7,569 nucleotides of DNA from Helicobacter sp. (GCA_014799985.1 JAAVGZ010000052.1:1-7569); one strand, 5' to 3'; shown: positions 1 through 6,432, counted from the first letter of the stretch. Notes: generated by a model from the letters alone, not told the origin. Numbers and translations: made by a program.

Positions 1-20
1 GGCGCTAGCCGAAACATATC

Positions 21-122
21 GTCATTGCGAGAGGCTTTAGCCTCGTAGCAATCAAACGTATATGAAGCTAGAATCATGGGGATTCTTTGCTCGTTGATTG
101 CCTCGCTTACGCTCGCAATGAC
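21..122. repeat. MITE-like palindromic repeat, copy A
   Basis: The 102-bp unit starts with GTCATTGCGAG (21-31) and ends with its exact reverse complement CTCGCAATGAC (112-122). Inside are a perfect hairpin GAGGCT-TT-AGCCTC (31-44), an inverted pair CAATC (49-53)/GATTG (96-100), and a central hairpin GAATC-ATGGG-GATTC (71-85). The whole unit could therefore fold into a long imperfect cruciform or RNA hairpin. It is in the same orientation as copy B and shares with it the segments AGCAATC near the left and GATTC-N-TTGCTCGTT near the right. It encodes nothing. It could be a non-autonomous mobile element or a REP-like repeat; no target-site duplication is evident. Confidence 0.75.
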
Positions 123-133
123 AAAAAATAACA

Positions 134-183
134 TCAGAGGTGTGAAATCGAGCACGCAATGAGTGCGACTAAAGTCGCACCTC
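134..183. repeat. ~50-bp hairpin repeat element, left copy
   Basis: The element is bounded by TCAGAGGTG (134-142) on the left and CACCTC (178-183) on the right, an inverted pair. Its right part is a tight hairpin GTGCGACT-AA-AGTCGCAC (163-180). A second copy in the same orientation lies at the far right of the window: 152-170 and 7521-7539 match at 16 of 19 positions, and the hairpin and its CACCTC edge recur. It sits exactly between the two larger repeats. It has no T-tract, so it is not a textbook terminator. Its function is unknown. Confidence 0.7.
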
Positions 184-194
184 CAATATTTTAA

Positions 195-302
195 GTCATT
201 GCGAGGCGACAGCCAAAGCAATCTAACGGCATGGAATCTTTCATGATTCTAGGATTCCTTGCTCGTTACTTGCCGTGCGTCCTAACGAACGCTCGCAATG
301 AC
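195..302. repeat. MITE-like palindromic repeat, copy B
   Basis: This 108-bp unit has the same 11-bp terminal inverted repeat as copy A (195-205 and 292-302) and the same trailing AAAAA. Its internal sequence has diverged: the hairpin GAATC-TTTCAT-GATTC (234-249) overlaps a second pairing option with GATTCC at 253-258, which suggests compensatory rather than random change. It ends 33 bp from the stop codon of the minus-strand amidotransferase-like gene, so that gene's transcripts probably run into it. Confidence 0.75.
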
Positions 303-335
303 AAAAACGCGCCCGCAACCACACATCAACAAGAA

Positions 336-980
336 TCACAAATCCACACAGATTCCCGAGAAACCTTGACATTTTTGCAAAAAATTGCCAACAATCTCGC
401 GGCTTAGGTCGCAGAGCTTCTCTTCGCGCTCGATGTGCCACATCATGCCAAAAAGCGGCAATGTGGAATGCGCAAAGGCTTCAATCGTGCAATCTTGTGC
501 GCTCGCAAGCGGCACAAGGGGCGCAGCGAGCGTGCTTAGCGCATAATTATGAAACGAATTGACGACAAAATGTTGCGCCCCCACGCTCACCTTGTGTTCG
601 CCAATGTGCCCCACGCACGGAATGAGCGAAGCGCCAAAATGCTGCCCCAAATGTTGCGCGCCGCGGCAGATTCCGAGCACGGGCAGCTCGTGCGCAATCG
701 CGGTTTTGATGATGTCTTGCTCATACGCATCGCGCTTTTGCGACAACGGGTTGTCGTTGCATGCCGCCAAATCATTGCCACCGCTTAGAATCACGCCGCT
801 CACGAAAGGCGCATAGCGCGCAAAGGGAATCTCGTAGCTCACCACGAGCGGCAAAAACGGCGCGAACAAAGCCTCGCGCTCAAACAACGCGCCCCAATCG
901 CTCGCGAGGCATTCACGCGTTTCGTCATAAGCATCATGCGCGACCAGTCGTGTCGTAATGGCAAGAAATTTGGTTGCCAT
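336..980 (-). CDS. Class I glutamine amidotransferase-like hydrolase (peptidase C26), probably gamma-glutamyl-CDP-amidate hydrolase (Cj1417-like)
   Basis: The protein has 214 residues. It carries the triad of a class I glutamine amidotransferase: nucleophile Cys105 in GICRG (103-107), and His182 and Glu184 in WHIERE. SGGND (66-70) and NSFHN (141-145) are typical of the gamma-glutamyl hydrolase (PuuD/C26) branch. The N-terminal pattern ITTRLVAHDAYDETRECLASDWG and the short length resemble my memory of Campylobacter jejuni Cj1417. That enzyme releases cytidine diphosphoramidate from gamma-glutamyl-CDP-amidate during capsule O-methyl phosphoramidate synthesis. The family is certain. The Cj1417 function is inferred, because the partner genes (Cj1415, 1416 and 1418 equivalents) are not in this window; a generic gamma-glutamyl hydrolase is the alternative. 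The start is supported by AGGAG (986-990, minus strand) 5 nt upstream. No signal peptide is seen, so the protein is cytoplasmic. Confidence 0.85.
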   Translation of the reverse strand: MATKFLAITTRLVAHDAYDETRECLASDWGALFEREALFAPFLPLVVSYEIPFARYAPFVSGVILSGGNDLAACNDNPLSQKRDAYEQDIIKTAIAHELPVLGICRGAQHLGQHFGASLIPCVGHIGEHKVSVGAQHFVVNSFHNYALSTLAAPLVPLASAQDCTIEAFAHSTLPLFGMMWHIEREEKLCDLSREIVGNFLQKCQGFSGICVDL

Positions 981-1047
981 ACATTCTCCTTTTGATTCAG
1001 CTTTCGTTTAATACTCTTTTGTCATGATACCAAAAAAGGAGACGCGA
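981..1047. promoter_or_regulatory. Divergent intergenic region with likely promoters for the hydrolase and panB
   Basis: These 67 bp separate two divergent genes and must hold at least the 5' signals of both. Ribosome binding sites are clear on each side: AGGAG at 986-990 read on the minus strand and AGGAG at 1037-1041 on the plus strand. A TAATAC (1009-1014) after a T-rich run is a plausible -10 for panB, and its complement gives TATTAA for the other direction. No convincing -35 is seen, as is common in Campylobacterota. The exact promoter positions are guesses. Confidence 0.35.
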
Positions 1048-1833
1048 ATGAAATGCACAATCCAGACGCTTCAGAAATACAAGAACAAGCAAAAAATCAC
1101 GATGATAACAGCCTATGACGCGCTGATGGCGCGCATCTTCGATGGCGAAGTCGATTCGATTCTAGTCGGCGATTCCCTCGCGATGAGCTTCGGCGGGTAT
1201 CCCGACACATTGCCGCTCACGATAGACGACATGATTTACCACACAAAAGCCGTGCGCCGCGTTGTGCATGATTCTTTGTTGATTGCCGACATGCCCTTTG
1301 GCAGCTATGACACCCCGCAAGAGGCGCTCAAAAACGCCACGCGGCTCTACAAAGAAGCGGGCGCAGACGCCGTCAAGCTCGAGGGCGGGCTCGAACGTTA
1401 CGAGCATGTGCGGCATCTTGCCGACAACGGAATCGCCGTGATGGCGCATATTGGGCTCAAGCCGCAGTTTGTGCGCAGCGAGGGCGGGTACAAAATCAAG
1501 GGCAAAACCGAGCTCGACAAAACCCACCTCTTGCACGAGGTGCAAGAATTTAGCGAGGCGGGCGCGTTCGCGATTCTGCTTGAGGGCGTTGTGGCAGAAA
1601 CCGCCGCCGTCATCGCGCGCGCGAGCGCTGTGCCTGTCATCGGCATTGGCAGCGGCGCGAATGTCGATGGGCAGGTGCTCGTTTGGAGCGATGCGTTTGG
1701 CTTTTTCACCGACTTTCAGCCCAAGTTTGTGCGCCGCTACCTCGATGGCGCGAATCTGCTCAAAGAGGCGCTGCAACGCTATGTGAGCGATGTCAAAAGC
1801 GGCGCGTTCCCGAGCGAAAACGAGAGCTACTAG
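1048..1833 (+). CDS. panB: 3-methyl-2-oxobutanoate hydroxymethyltransferase (ketopantoate hydroxymethyltransferase)
   Basis: This is the first committed enzyme of pantothenate (CoA) synthesis: it transfers a hydroxymethyl group from methylene-tetrahydrofolate to alpha-ketoisovalerate in the cytoplasm. The 261-residue protein is full length for the family. Visible landmarks are ITMITAYDA (17-25), the metal ligands Asp42 in VGDSL and Asp81 in DMPFGSY, KLEGG (110-114), AHIGLKPQ (133-140), the probable catalytic base Glu179 in LLEG, and GIGSG (199-203). The start at 1048 is preferred because AGGAG (1037-1041) lies 6 nt upstream. The in-frame ATG at 1024 would put that ribosome binding site inside the gene and add eight residues that are not family-like. 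It is followed 8 bp later by ruvB, so the two are probably one transcript. Confidence 0.96.
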   Translation: MKCTIQTLQKYKNKQKITMITAYDALMARIFDGEVDSILVGDSLAMSFGGYPDTLPLTIDDMIYHTKAVRRVVHDSLLIADMPFGSYDTPQEALKNATRLYKEAGADAVKLEGGLERYEHVRHLADNGIAVMAHIGLKPQFVRSEGGYKIKGKTELDKTHLLHEVQEFSEAGAFAILLEGVVAETAAVIARASAVPVIGIGSGANVDGQVLVWSDAFGFFTDFQPKFVRRYLDGANLLKEALQRYVSDVKSGAFPSENESY

Positions 1834-1841
1834 GTCTGGCA

Positions 1842-2834
1842 TTGGAGCGCTTTGTCGAAATCGAAAAATGCAGCTTTGATGTCGAAGATTCCAACCTCTT
1901 GCGCCCGAGTCGCTGGAGCGACTATGTCGGGCAGGAGCAGACCAAAAAGAATCTTCAGGTATTCATCGCTGCGGCAAAGAAACGTGGCGAGCCGCTCGAC
2001 CACATGCTGTTTTTTGGACCCCCCGGGCTTGGCAAAACCACGCTCGCGCACATCATCGCCGAAGAAATGAGCGCACACATCAAGGTCAGCGCCGCGCCCA
2101 CGATTGAAAAAGCGGGCGACTTAGCCGCAATCTTGAGCAACCTCTCGCAAGGCGATATTTTGTTTATTGACGAGATTCACCGCCTAAGCCCAACGATTGA
2201 GGAGATTCTCTACCCCGCAATGGAGGATTTTCGGCTCGACATTATCATCGGCTCTGGACCTGCCGCGCAAACCATCAAGATTGACCTTGCGCATTTCACG
2301 CTGATTGGCGCGACAACGAAGGCGGGAATGATTAGCAAGCCCCTGCGTGAGCGGTTTGGAATCACATTTCGACTCGATTTCTACACGGAATCCGAGCTCA
2401 TGCTCATCGTTACAAAGGCGGCGGAGCGGCTGCAAACGCAATGTAGCCAAGAAGCGGCGATGGCGATTGCCAAACGCTCACGCGGCACGCCGCGCGTTGC
2501 GCTGCGGCTGCTGCGCCGAATCCGCGACTTTGCCGATGTCGCAAACGAGCAGCACATCTCGCAAAAGCTCGCGCACTATGCGTTGAGCGAGCTCGGCGTG
2601 AGCGAGAGCGGGTTTGATTCTCTCGACCACAAATATTTGCGCACGCTCTGCGCAAACAACCGCCCAATGGGGCTAAGCGCGCTTGCTGCGGCGATGAGCG
2701 AGGACGAAGGCACGATTGAAGACGTCATCGAGCCCTACCTTTTTGCCAACGGCTACATCGAGCGCACGGCAAAGGGGCGAATCGCCACGAACAAGGCGCA
2801 CGCGCTGTTCTTGGGCGAGGGCTCGCTACTCTAG
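1842..2834 (+). CDS. ruvB: Holliday junction branch-migration ATPase RuvB
   Basis: RuvB is the hexameric AAA+ motor that, with RuvA, drives branch migration in recombinational repair. The 330-residue protein shows Walker A GPPGLGKT (59-66), Walker B ILFIDEIH (106-113), sensor 1 GATTKAG (156-162), the arginine-finger segment PLRERFG (167-173), sensor 2 RSRGTPR (212-218) and the winged-helix signature DEGTIEDVIEPYL (288-300). No ATG lies near the expected N-terminus. TTG at 1842 gives MERFVEIEKCSFD, which lines up with the usual start and the LRPSRW that follows. An ATG at 1683 exists in frame but lies deep inside panB. The weak AGG at 1832-1834 overlaps the panB stop, which suggests translational coupling. 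The stop overlaps that of the convergent membrane-protein gene. Confidence 0.96.
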   Translation: MERFVEIEKCSFDVEDSNLLRPSRWSDYVGQEQTKKNLQVFIAAAKKRGEPLDHMLFFGPPGLGKTTLAHIIAEEMSAHIKVSAAPTIEKAGDLAAILSNLSQGDILFIDEIHRLSPTIEEILYPAMEDFRLDIIIGSGPAAQTIKIDLAHFTLIGATTKAGMISKPLRERFGITFRLDFYTESELMLIVTKAAERLQTQCSQEAAMAIAKRSRGTPRVALRLLRRIRDFADVANEQHISQKLAHYALSELGVSESGFDSLDHKYLRTLCANNRPMGLSALAAAMSEDEGTIEDVIEPYLFANGYIERTAKGRIATNKAHALFLGEGSLL

Positions 2835-3436
2835 GCTGCGGTATGCATGCGCGCGGAGCGAATCTGATAGAACGCCGCGATTTGCACCACGACATTGGCG
2901 CAAACGAGAATCGCCATGACGACCAAGAAAAACAGCAGGCAGACGTTTTGGAGGCTTGCGGCGCTGCCCAATGCCTGCCATGAATCGGATAGCGCGGCAA
3001 ACAGCGAATGGGTCGAGAAGATGTGCCCAAAATAGAGCATTGCCGCGATTCCCTGCACGAGCAAGATGCCGCCGAGCACGATGGCGGAGCGAAAAAGCCA
3101 AACATCGGTGAGCGCGAAAAAGAGCGCATAGATTTTGCAAAAGACCAGAAACTCGGCGACAGAGGAGAGGATTCCGAAGAAGAGCGAGAATCCGCTCGGG
3201 AAGAGAATCGATAGCATAATAAAGAAAACCTCAACGGCAATCATCAGAATATGCAACGCAAACAGCGGCGCATGCGTGAGCTTGGCGAAACGATAGACGC
3301 CGACCAGATAGACAACAGACGCGACAAACGCGATGAGCCCAAAGAGGGCATGCTCGAATATCGCGCAATTGCCCCAAATCGTGCCATAGAACATGAGATT
3401 GCGCGCGCGCAAGAGATGGTCGTCTCGAATCTGCAC
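2831..3436 (-). CDS. Uncharacterised multi-pass membrane protein
   Basis: I do not recognise this family. The protein is about 200 residues and very hydrophobic. Numbered from the TTG at 3448, likely membrane segments are at about 35-52, 62-83, 86-112, 120-140 and 168-193, giving five and possibly six helices with short loops; the C-terminal tail is short and basic (QIRSARMHTAA). There are no catalytic or binding motifs. Two starts are possible. GTG at 3436 has GAGG 6 nt upstream and is chosen here. TTG at 3448 would overlap the stop of the upstream gene but has no ribosome binding site. It is the last gene of the minus-strand run and probably depends on the upstream promoter. Its stop codon is shared, as CTAG, with convergent ruvB. 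Confidence 0.75.
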   Translation of the reverse strand: MQIRDDHLLRARNLMFYGTIWGNCAIFEHALFGLIAFVASVVYLVGVYRFAKLTHAPLFALHILMIAVEVFFIMLSILFPSGFSLFFGILSSVAEFLVFCKIYALFFALTDVWLFRSAIVLGGILLVQGIAAMLYFGHIFSTHSLFAALSDSWQALGSAASLQNVCLLFFLVVMAILVCANVVVQIAAFYQIRSARMHTAA

Positions 3437-3444
3437 ACGCAACC

Positions 3445-4071
3445 TCAAGGAAACAGCGAAACGAGCGTGCGCTCGCTCACATCGATGAGGTCGGCGGCTT
3501 CGCGGTTGCTTAGCTTGCCTTCATACACAGCGTGGCTCACAGCCTGCAAAAACAGCGCGCCAAGCGAATCTTCGCGCTCGCGCAAAATGTCATTCTCGCG
3601 CACGGGCTTTAGAAATTCCTCGCTGCCAGCCATTTCGCGCACCTCGTAATACACCTTCTCGGCATAGCTCTCCTTAATCGAGTTGTCGAAAATGGACGAG
3701 TAGAATCCGTCCATGTCCATCATCAGCCGAATGATGCCAATCAAAAACAGCTGCGTCTGCTCCTCGAGATTCTGCTGCGCGTTGATAAACAGCATTGGGT
3801 GCGCCGAATCGGCGAGCGAATAGGCATGCGCCTCAGGCGGAATCGGGATTGTCTTGGTGTTGCGATACATCGATTGGCGCATGAGAATGAGCCCCTTGGG
3901 GTTTTTGAGCACGGGCAAAACGAGCTTCGCAGCCTCTTTTGCGCGCATTTTTGGGTCGATGTGTGGCGCGCTGAAGAGGTCGGGCAATGGGTGGCTTTTG
4001 ATGTAGGTCTTGAGCCAATCAAACTTGCCTTGTAGGTATTGCGCGAGTTCTCGAGAGCCAATTTGTTGCAT
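3445..4071 (-). CDS. Uncharacterised soluble protein with C-terminal HTH-like segment
   Basis: The protein has 208 residues, no signal peptide and no membrane segment. I recognise no named family, although it looks like a conserved Campylobacterota hypothetical protein. It appears mostly helical: an N-terminal region rich in Lys and Pro (1-80), a central helical stretch LFLIGIIRLMMDMDGFYSSIF (108-128), then charged helices. The last ~22 residues (LSNREAADLIDVSERTLVSLF, 187-207) fit a helix-turn-helix pattern with REAA in the first helix and VSERTL at the recognition helix, which could mean DNA binding. The ATG has GAGG 5 nt upstream, and that site lies in the 12-bp gap after argJ, so the two genes are probably co-transcribed. 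Its stop sits 8 nt before the GTG of the membrane-protein gene. Confidence 0.8.
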   Translation of the reverse strand: MQQIGSRELAQYLQGKFDWLKTYIKSHPLPDLFSAPHIDPKMRAKEAAKLVLPVLKNPKGLILMRQSMYRNTKTIPIPPEAHAYSLADSAHPMLFINAQQNLEEQTQLFLIGIIRLMMDMDGFYSSIFDNSIKESYAEKVYYEVREMAGSEEFLKPVRENDILREREDSLGALFLQAVSHAVYEGKLSNREAADLIDVSERTLVSLFP

Positions 4072-4083
4072 TGTTTCCTCAAA

Positions 4084-5301
4084 TTACGAGCGGTAATCCG
4101 CGTTTATTTTTACATAATTATAGCCCAAATCGCAACCATACGCAACAAACGCGCCCTCGCCCTGCCCCAAATCGCAAACGATGCGCAGCGAGTCGGCGCG
4201 CATGACCTCGGCGGCGCGCGCCTCTGTTGGCGCGTCAAACAGAATCGCACCGCAGCGATACACGCAGACATCGCCGAAAGAAATGGTGAGCGTCATTTCA
4301 TCGCAACAAACGCCGCTTGCGCCGATAGTCGAGGCGATTCTGCCCCAGTTTGGGTCGCAGCCAAAAATCGCGGTTTTGACGAGCAGCGATGTCGCAAGCG
4401 CCCGCGCGGCGCGCTTCGCCTCATCGCGATTCTTCGCGCCACGCACCTCGAAGGCGACAAGCTTGTTCGCGCCCTCGCCATCGCGCGCCATGTCTGTCGC
4501 GAGCTTGTGCAGCGCCGTTTTGAGCGCATGCAAGAACGCCTCGCGCTCAAACGCGCCGCTTTGCCCGTTTGCGAGCAAGAGCACCGTGTCGTTTGTCGAC
4601 ATGTCGCCATCGACACTCACAGCGTTGAAGCTCTCCTCGCAGGCGAGGCGCAAGAGCTCCTGCCCCATCTCGCGCGGGACGCACGCGTCTGTCGTAACGA
4701 AGCAAAGCATTGTCGCAAGGCTTGGGTGAATCATGCCCGCGCCCTTGCACATCGCGCCGATTGTGAATGTGCCGCTGTCTGTTTTCACCTCAAACGCAAT
4801 CTCTTTGGCGAAGCGGTCTGTCGTCAGAATCGCGTTTGCCGCGTTGTGCGGGTTGCGCGCGTTCAAGTCGATTGCGCCAAACACGCTCGCGATTTTGTCC
4901 ATAGGCAGGCGCACGCCAATCACGCCCGTAGAGCTCATGAGCGGGTTTTGAATCTGTGGGTGCAACTCTTGGAGCGAGCGCAATAGATTCTTGACATCAG
5001 CAACGCCCTCCTTGCCCGTCATCGCGTTGGCGTTTTTGGCATTCACGAGCACGAAATTGCTCTTAAGCGCGCCATTGTGCGCCGCGATGAGCTCTTTGGC
5101 ATGCTTAATGGGCGCGGCGTCAAAGGTGTTTGTCGTGAAGAGCGCAAACACATCGCAGGGGGTGTGCGAATGCACAAACGCGACATCAAGCGGCTTCGCG
5201 CCGCCGTTGTTTTGCGGCGCTTTGAGCCCGGCGGAGAGCCCATCGGCAAAAAAGCCGCTCGGCGCGCAGATTCCGGAATCGAGAGAAAAGAGGTTAAACA
5301 T
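4084..5301 (-). CDS. argJ: Bifunctional ornithine acetyltransferase / N-acetylglutamate synthase ArgJ
   Basis: ArgJ transfers acetyl from N-acetylornithine to glutamate in the cyclic arginine pathway; some members also make acetylglutamate from acetyl-CoA. The 405-residue protein is full length. Landmarks are STGVIG (124-129, oxyanion-hole Thr-Gly), the autocleavage segment KGAGMIHPSLATML (186-199) with predicted cleavage between Ala196 and the nucleophile Thr197, SVDGDMSTNDT (229-239), CDPNWGRI (315-322), and the C-terminal signature CDLGYNYVKINADYRS. Thr197 implies alpha and beta chains from one precursor. The ATG overlaps the kchA stop by 8 nt, and its ribosome binding site AGGAG lies inside kchA. 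No other arginine genes are in view, so the pathway must be completed elsewhere. I cannot tell from sequence whether the acetyl-CoA activity is present. Confidence 0.96.
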   Translation of the reverse strand: MFNLFSLDSGICAPSGFFADGLSAGLKAPQNNGGAKPLDVAFVHSHTPCDVFALFTTNTFDAAPIKHAKELIAAHNGALKSNFVLVNAKNANAMTGKEGVADVKNLLRSLQELHPQIQNPLMSSTGVIGVRLPMDKIASVFGAIDLNARNPHNAANAILTTDRFAKEIAFEVKTDSGTFTIGAMCKGAGMIHPSLATMLCFVTTDACVPREMGQELLRLACEESFNAVSVDGDMSTNDTVLLLANGQSGAFEREAFLHALKTALHKLATDMARDGEGANKLVAFEVRGAKNRDEAKRAARALATSLLVKTAIFGCDPNWGRIASTIGASGVCCDEMTLTISFGDVCVYRCGAILFDAPTEARAAEVMRADSLRIVCDLGQGEGAFVAYGCDLGYNYVKINADYRS

Positions 5302-6427
5302 ATTTGAGCTCCTCGGGTTTTTCGTGTTTCAAAATAATCTTTTTGGCGGCGCGAATCCCTTGCGATGTGCCGATGATGAGCAATCGCGACTCGCTCGTTA
5401 CGACCGTGTTGCCATTGGGCATCGAGATGAACTTGCCGCCCTTTTCGGTGATTCCGACAATATGCACGGGCGCAATCTCGCTTAGGTGCGTCTCTTTGAG
5501 CCGCTTTAGCGCCATCCAGCTCACGCGCGGCACAACGACTTCTTCGAGGTCGAGCGGCGTGTCTGTCTTGAACATGAACTGCTCGAGCAGATTCTCCATG
5601 TCGGGTCGTGTCGCCATCGTGCTCATGCGCTGCGCCAAGAGCCGCGTGGGCGAGACGACAACATCGCTGCCGAGCTTCTTGAGCCGCAAGACATCTTCGT
5701 CCGAATCGGCGCTGCTGATGATGTAATAGGGCTTGCGCTTGAGCTCTTTTTCAAAGAGGCGCACAGAGGCGATTTGGGCGATATTATCGGCAGCGTTTTT
5801 CGAGACGGTTATCATTCCGCGCGCGCTCGAGAGGTGGCTTTTGAGCATCGCAATCTCCGTGTGCGGGTCGGCATTGACGAAATACGGATAGCGATGTTTG
5901 AGCGCTTCTTCTTCGAAATCGGGCGCGGGGTCGACAACCACAAACGGAATCTGCGCCTCGCGAAACTGCCTTGAGAGCTGGATTGTGTATTCATTGTGAT
6001 AGCAAATCACAAAATGCTTCTTGAGACGCGCAATACGATAGAGCATTCTCCTCTCCTTGATGATACTCACGAGCTTGCCGCGATTGAGAACATCGATGAT
6101 GCTAATGGTGGCAAAGCTCAAAACCGCCGAGCCCGCAATCATCAAAAACGCGGTATAAAAGACTGCTGTGCCCTCGAATTTGTCCTCGCCGAGCGCGCCA
6201 AAGCCCGTTGTTGTAAAGGTATAGCTCGTTTGGAAAAAAGCCTGCAAAAGGGTGTAGTCGGTAACGAGCAGATAGCCAAGCGTGCCCAAAAAAAGCCCGA
6301 GCTGCACCAAGATGAAGGGCAGGCGAAAGGGCTTGAGCTGCTCATAGAGCTCGCCCGAGAGGTCGACTTCTGGGCGGCTGCTGCGCTCCCAATGCAACAG
6401 GTCTCGTAGCTTTTGCAAAAAGCCCAT
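5294..6427 (-). CDS. kchA: Potassium channel with RCK (TrkA-N/TrkA-C) domain, HpKchA-like
   Basis: This is a two-helix potassium channel of the inner membrane with a cytosolic regulator-of-conductance domain. In the 377 residues, TM1 is at about 36-55, the pore helix and filter at 60-79 with TTTGFGAL (72-79), TM2 at about 89-112, TrkA-N at about 138-260 and TrkA-C at about 286-366. The filter has GFG rather than GYG and lacks the usual Asp after it. This resembles the H. pylori channel HpKchA, which is needed for potassium uptake there. The usual GxGxxG nucleotide motif at the start of the Rossmann fold is replaced by CYHNEYT (142-148), so NAD binding is doubtful. It lies 19 bp after rpmB and overlaps argJ. 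Its own ribosome binding site is weak (AGG), while a much stronger one lies inside the gene before Met128. Confidence 0.93.
   Translation of the reverse strand: MGFLQKLRDLLHWERSSRPEVDLSGELYEQLKPFRLPFILVQLGLFLGTLGYLLVTDYTLLQAFFQTSYTFTTTGFGALGEDKFEGTAVFYTAFLMIAGSAVLSFATISIIDVLNRGKLVSIIKERRMLYRIARLKKHFVICYHNEYTIQLSRQFREAQIPFVVVDPAPDFEEEALKHRYPYFVNADPHTEIAMLKSHLSSARGMITVSKNAADNIAQIASVRLFEKELKRKPYYIISSADSDEDVLRLKKLGSDVVVSPTRLLAQRMSTMATRPDMENLLEQFMFKTDTPLDLEEVVVPRVSWMALKRLKETHLSEIAPVHIVGITEKGGKFISMPNGNTVVTSESRLLIIGTSQGIRAAKKIILKHEKPEELKYV
6044..6058 (-). promoter_or_regulatory. Strong internal ribosome binding site and ATG inside kchA (Met128)
   Basis: Read on the minus strand, AAGGAG (6058-6053) is followed by 6 nt (AGGAGA) and then ATG (6046-6044), in frame with kchA. 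It is a better site than the one at the annotated kchA start. Initiation here would make residues 128-377, that is the linker plus the complete TrkA-N/TrkA-C domain without the pore. The archaeal channel MthK is known to make its soluble RCK subunits from an internal start at the equivalent place. Use of this site is inferred. The codons (Lys-Glu-Arg-Arg-Met) could also be chance. Confidence 0.5.
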
Positions 6428-6432
6428 GCAAA

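Larger units (their letters stand above)
1..335. other. Gene-free block of small palindromic repeats
   Basis: I see no convincing coding region here; the short open frames have no ribosome binding site or family resemblance. The block is almost entirely repeats. Element A (21-122) and element B (195-302) share an 11-bp terminal inverted repeat. A different ~50-bp hairpin element (134-183) lies between them. Both spacers are 11-bp AT-rich linkers (123-133 and 184-194). Positions 1-10 (GGCGCTAGCC) form a short palindrome that may be the edge of another element cut by the window. Positions 303-335 are plain sequence leading to the stop of the amidotransferase-like gene, and I see no classic hairpin-plus-T-tract terminator for that gene. 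Confidence 0.7.

Noticed and set aside
21..302. CRISPR array
   Set aside because: Only two ~100-bp units with unequal internal sequence and one intervening element; no regular short repeats and spacers.
303..335. Intrinsic terminator for the hydrolase gene
   Set aside because: A T-run exists on the minus strand (303-307), but the preceding GC-rich sequence forms no good stem.
241..441. 66-residue frame across repeat B and the end of the hydrolase gene
   Set aside because: It has no ribosome binding site and is composed of repeat sequence and antisense overlap.
1024..1047. Earlier panB start at 1024
   Set aside because: The AGGAG that serves 1048 would be inside the coding region, and no ribosome binding site precedes 1024.
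1683..1841. N-terminal extension of ruvB from ATG 1683
   Set aside because: The extension lies within panB, is not RuvB-like, and the TTG at 1842 gives the expected N-terminus.
1162..1842. 226-residue open frame on the minus strand
   Set aside because: It lies opposite panB; composition is Arg/Ala/His biased, there is no ribosome binding site, and panB is certain.
2725..3240. 171-residue frame rich in Ser, Arg and Cys on the minus strand
   Set aside because: It overlaps the end of ruvB and the membrane-protein gene in another frame, with low-complexity composition.
4039..4986. 315-residue open frame on the plus strand
   Set aside because: It is antisense to argJ, rich in Arg, His and Ala with no family signature, and arises from the GC bias of argJ codons.
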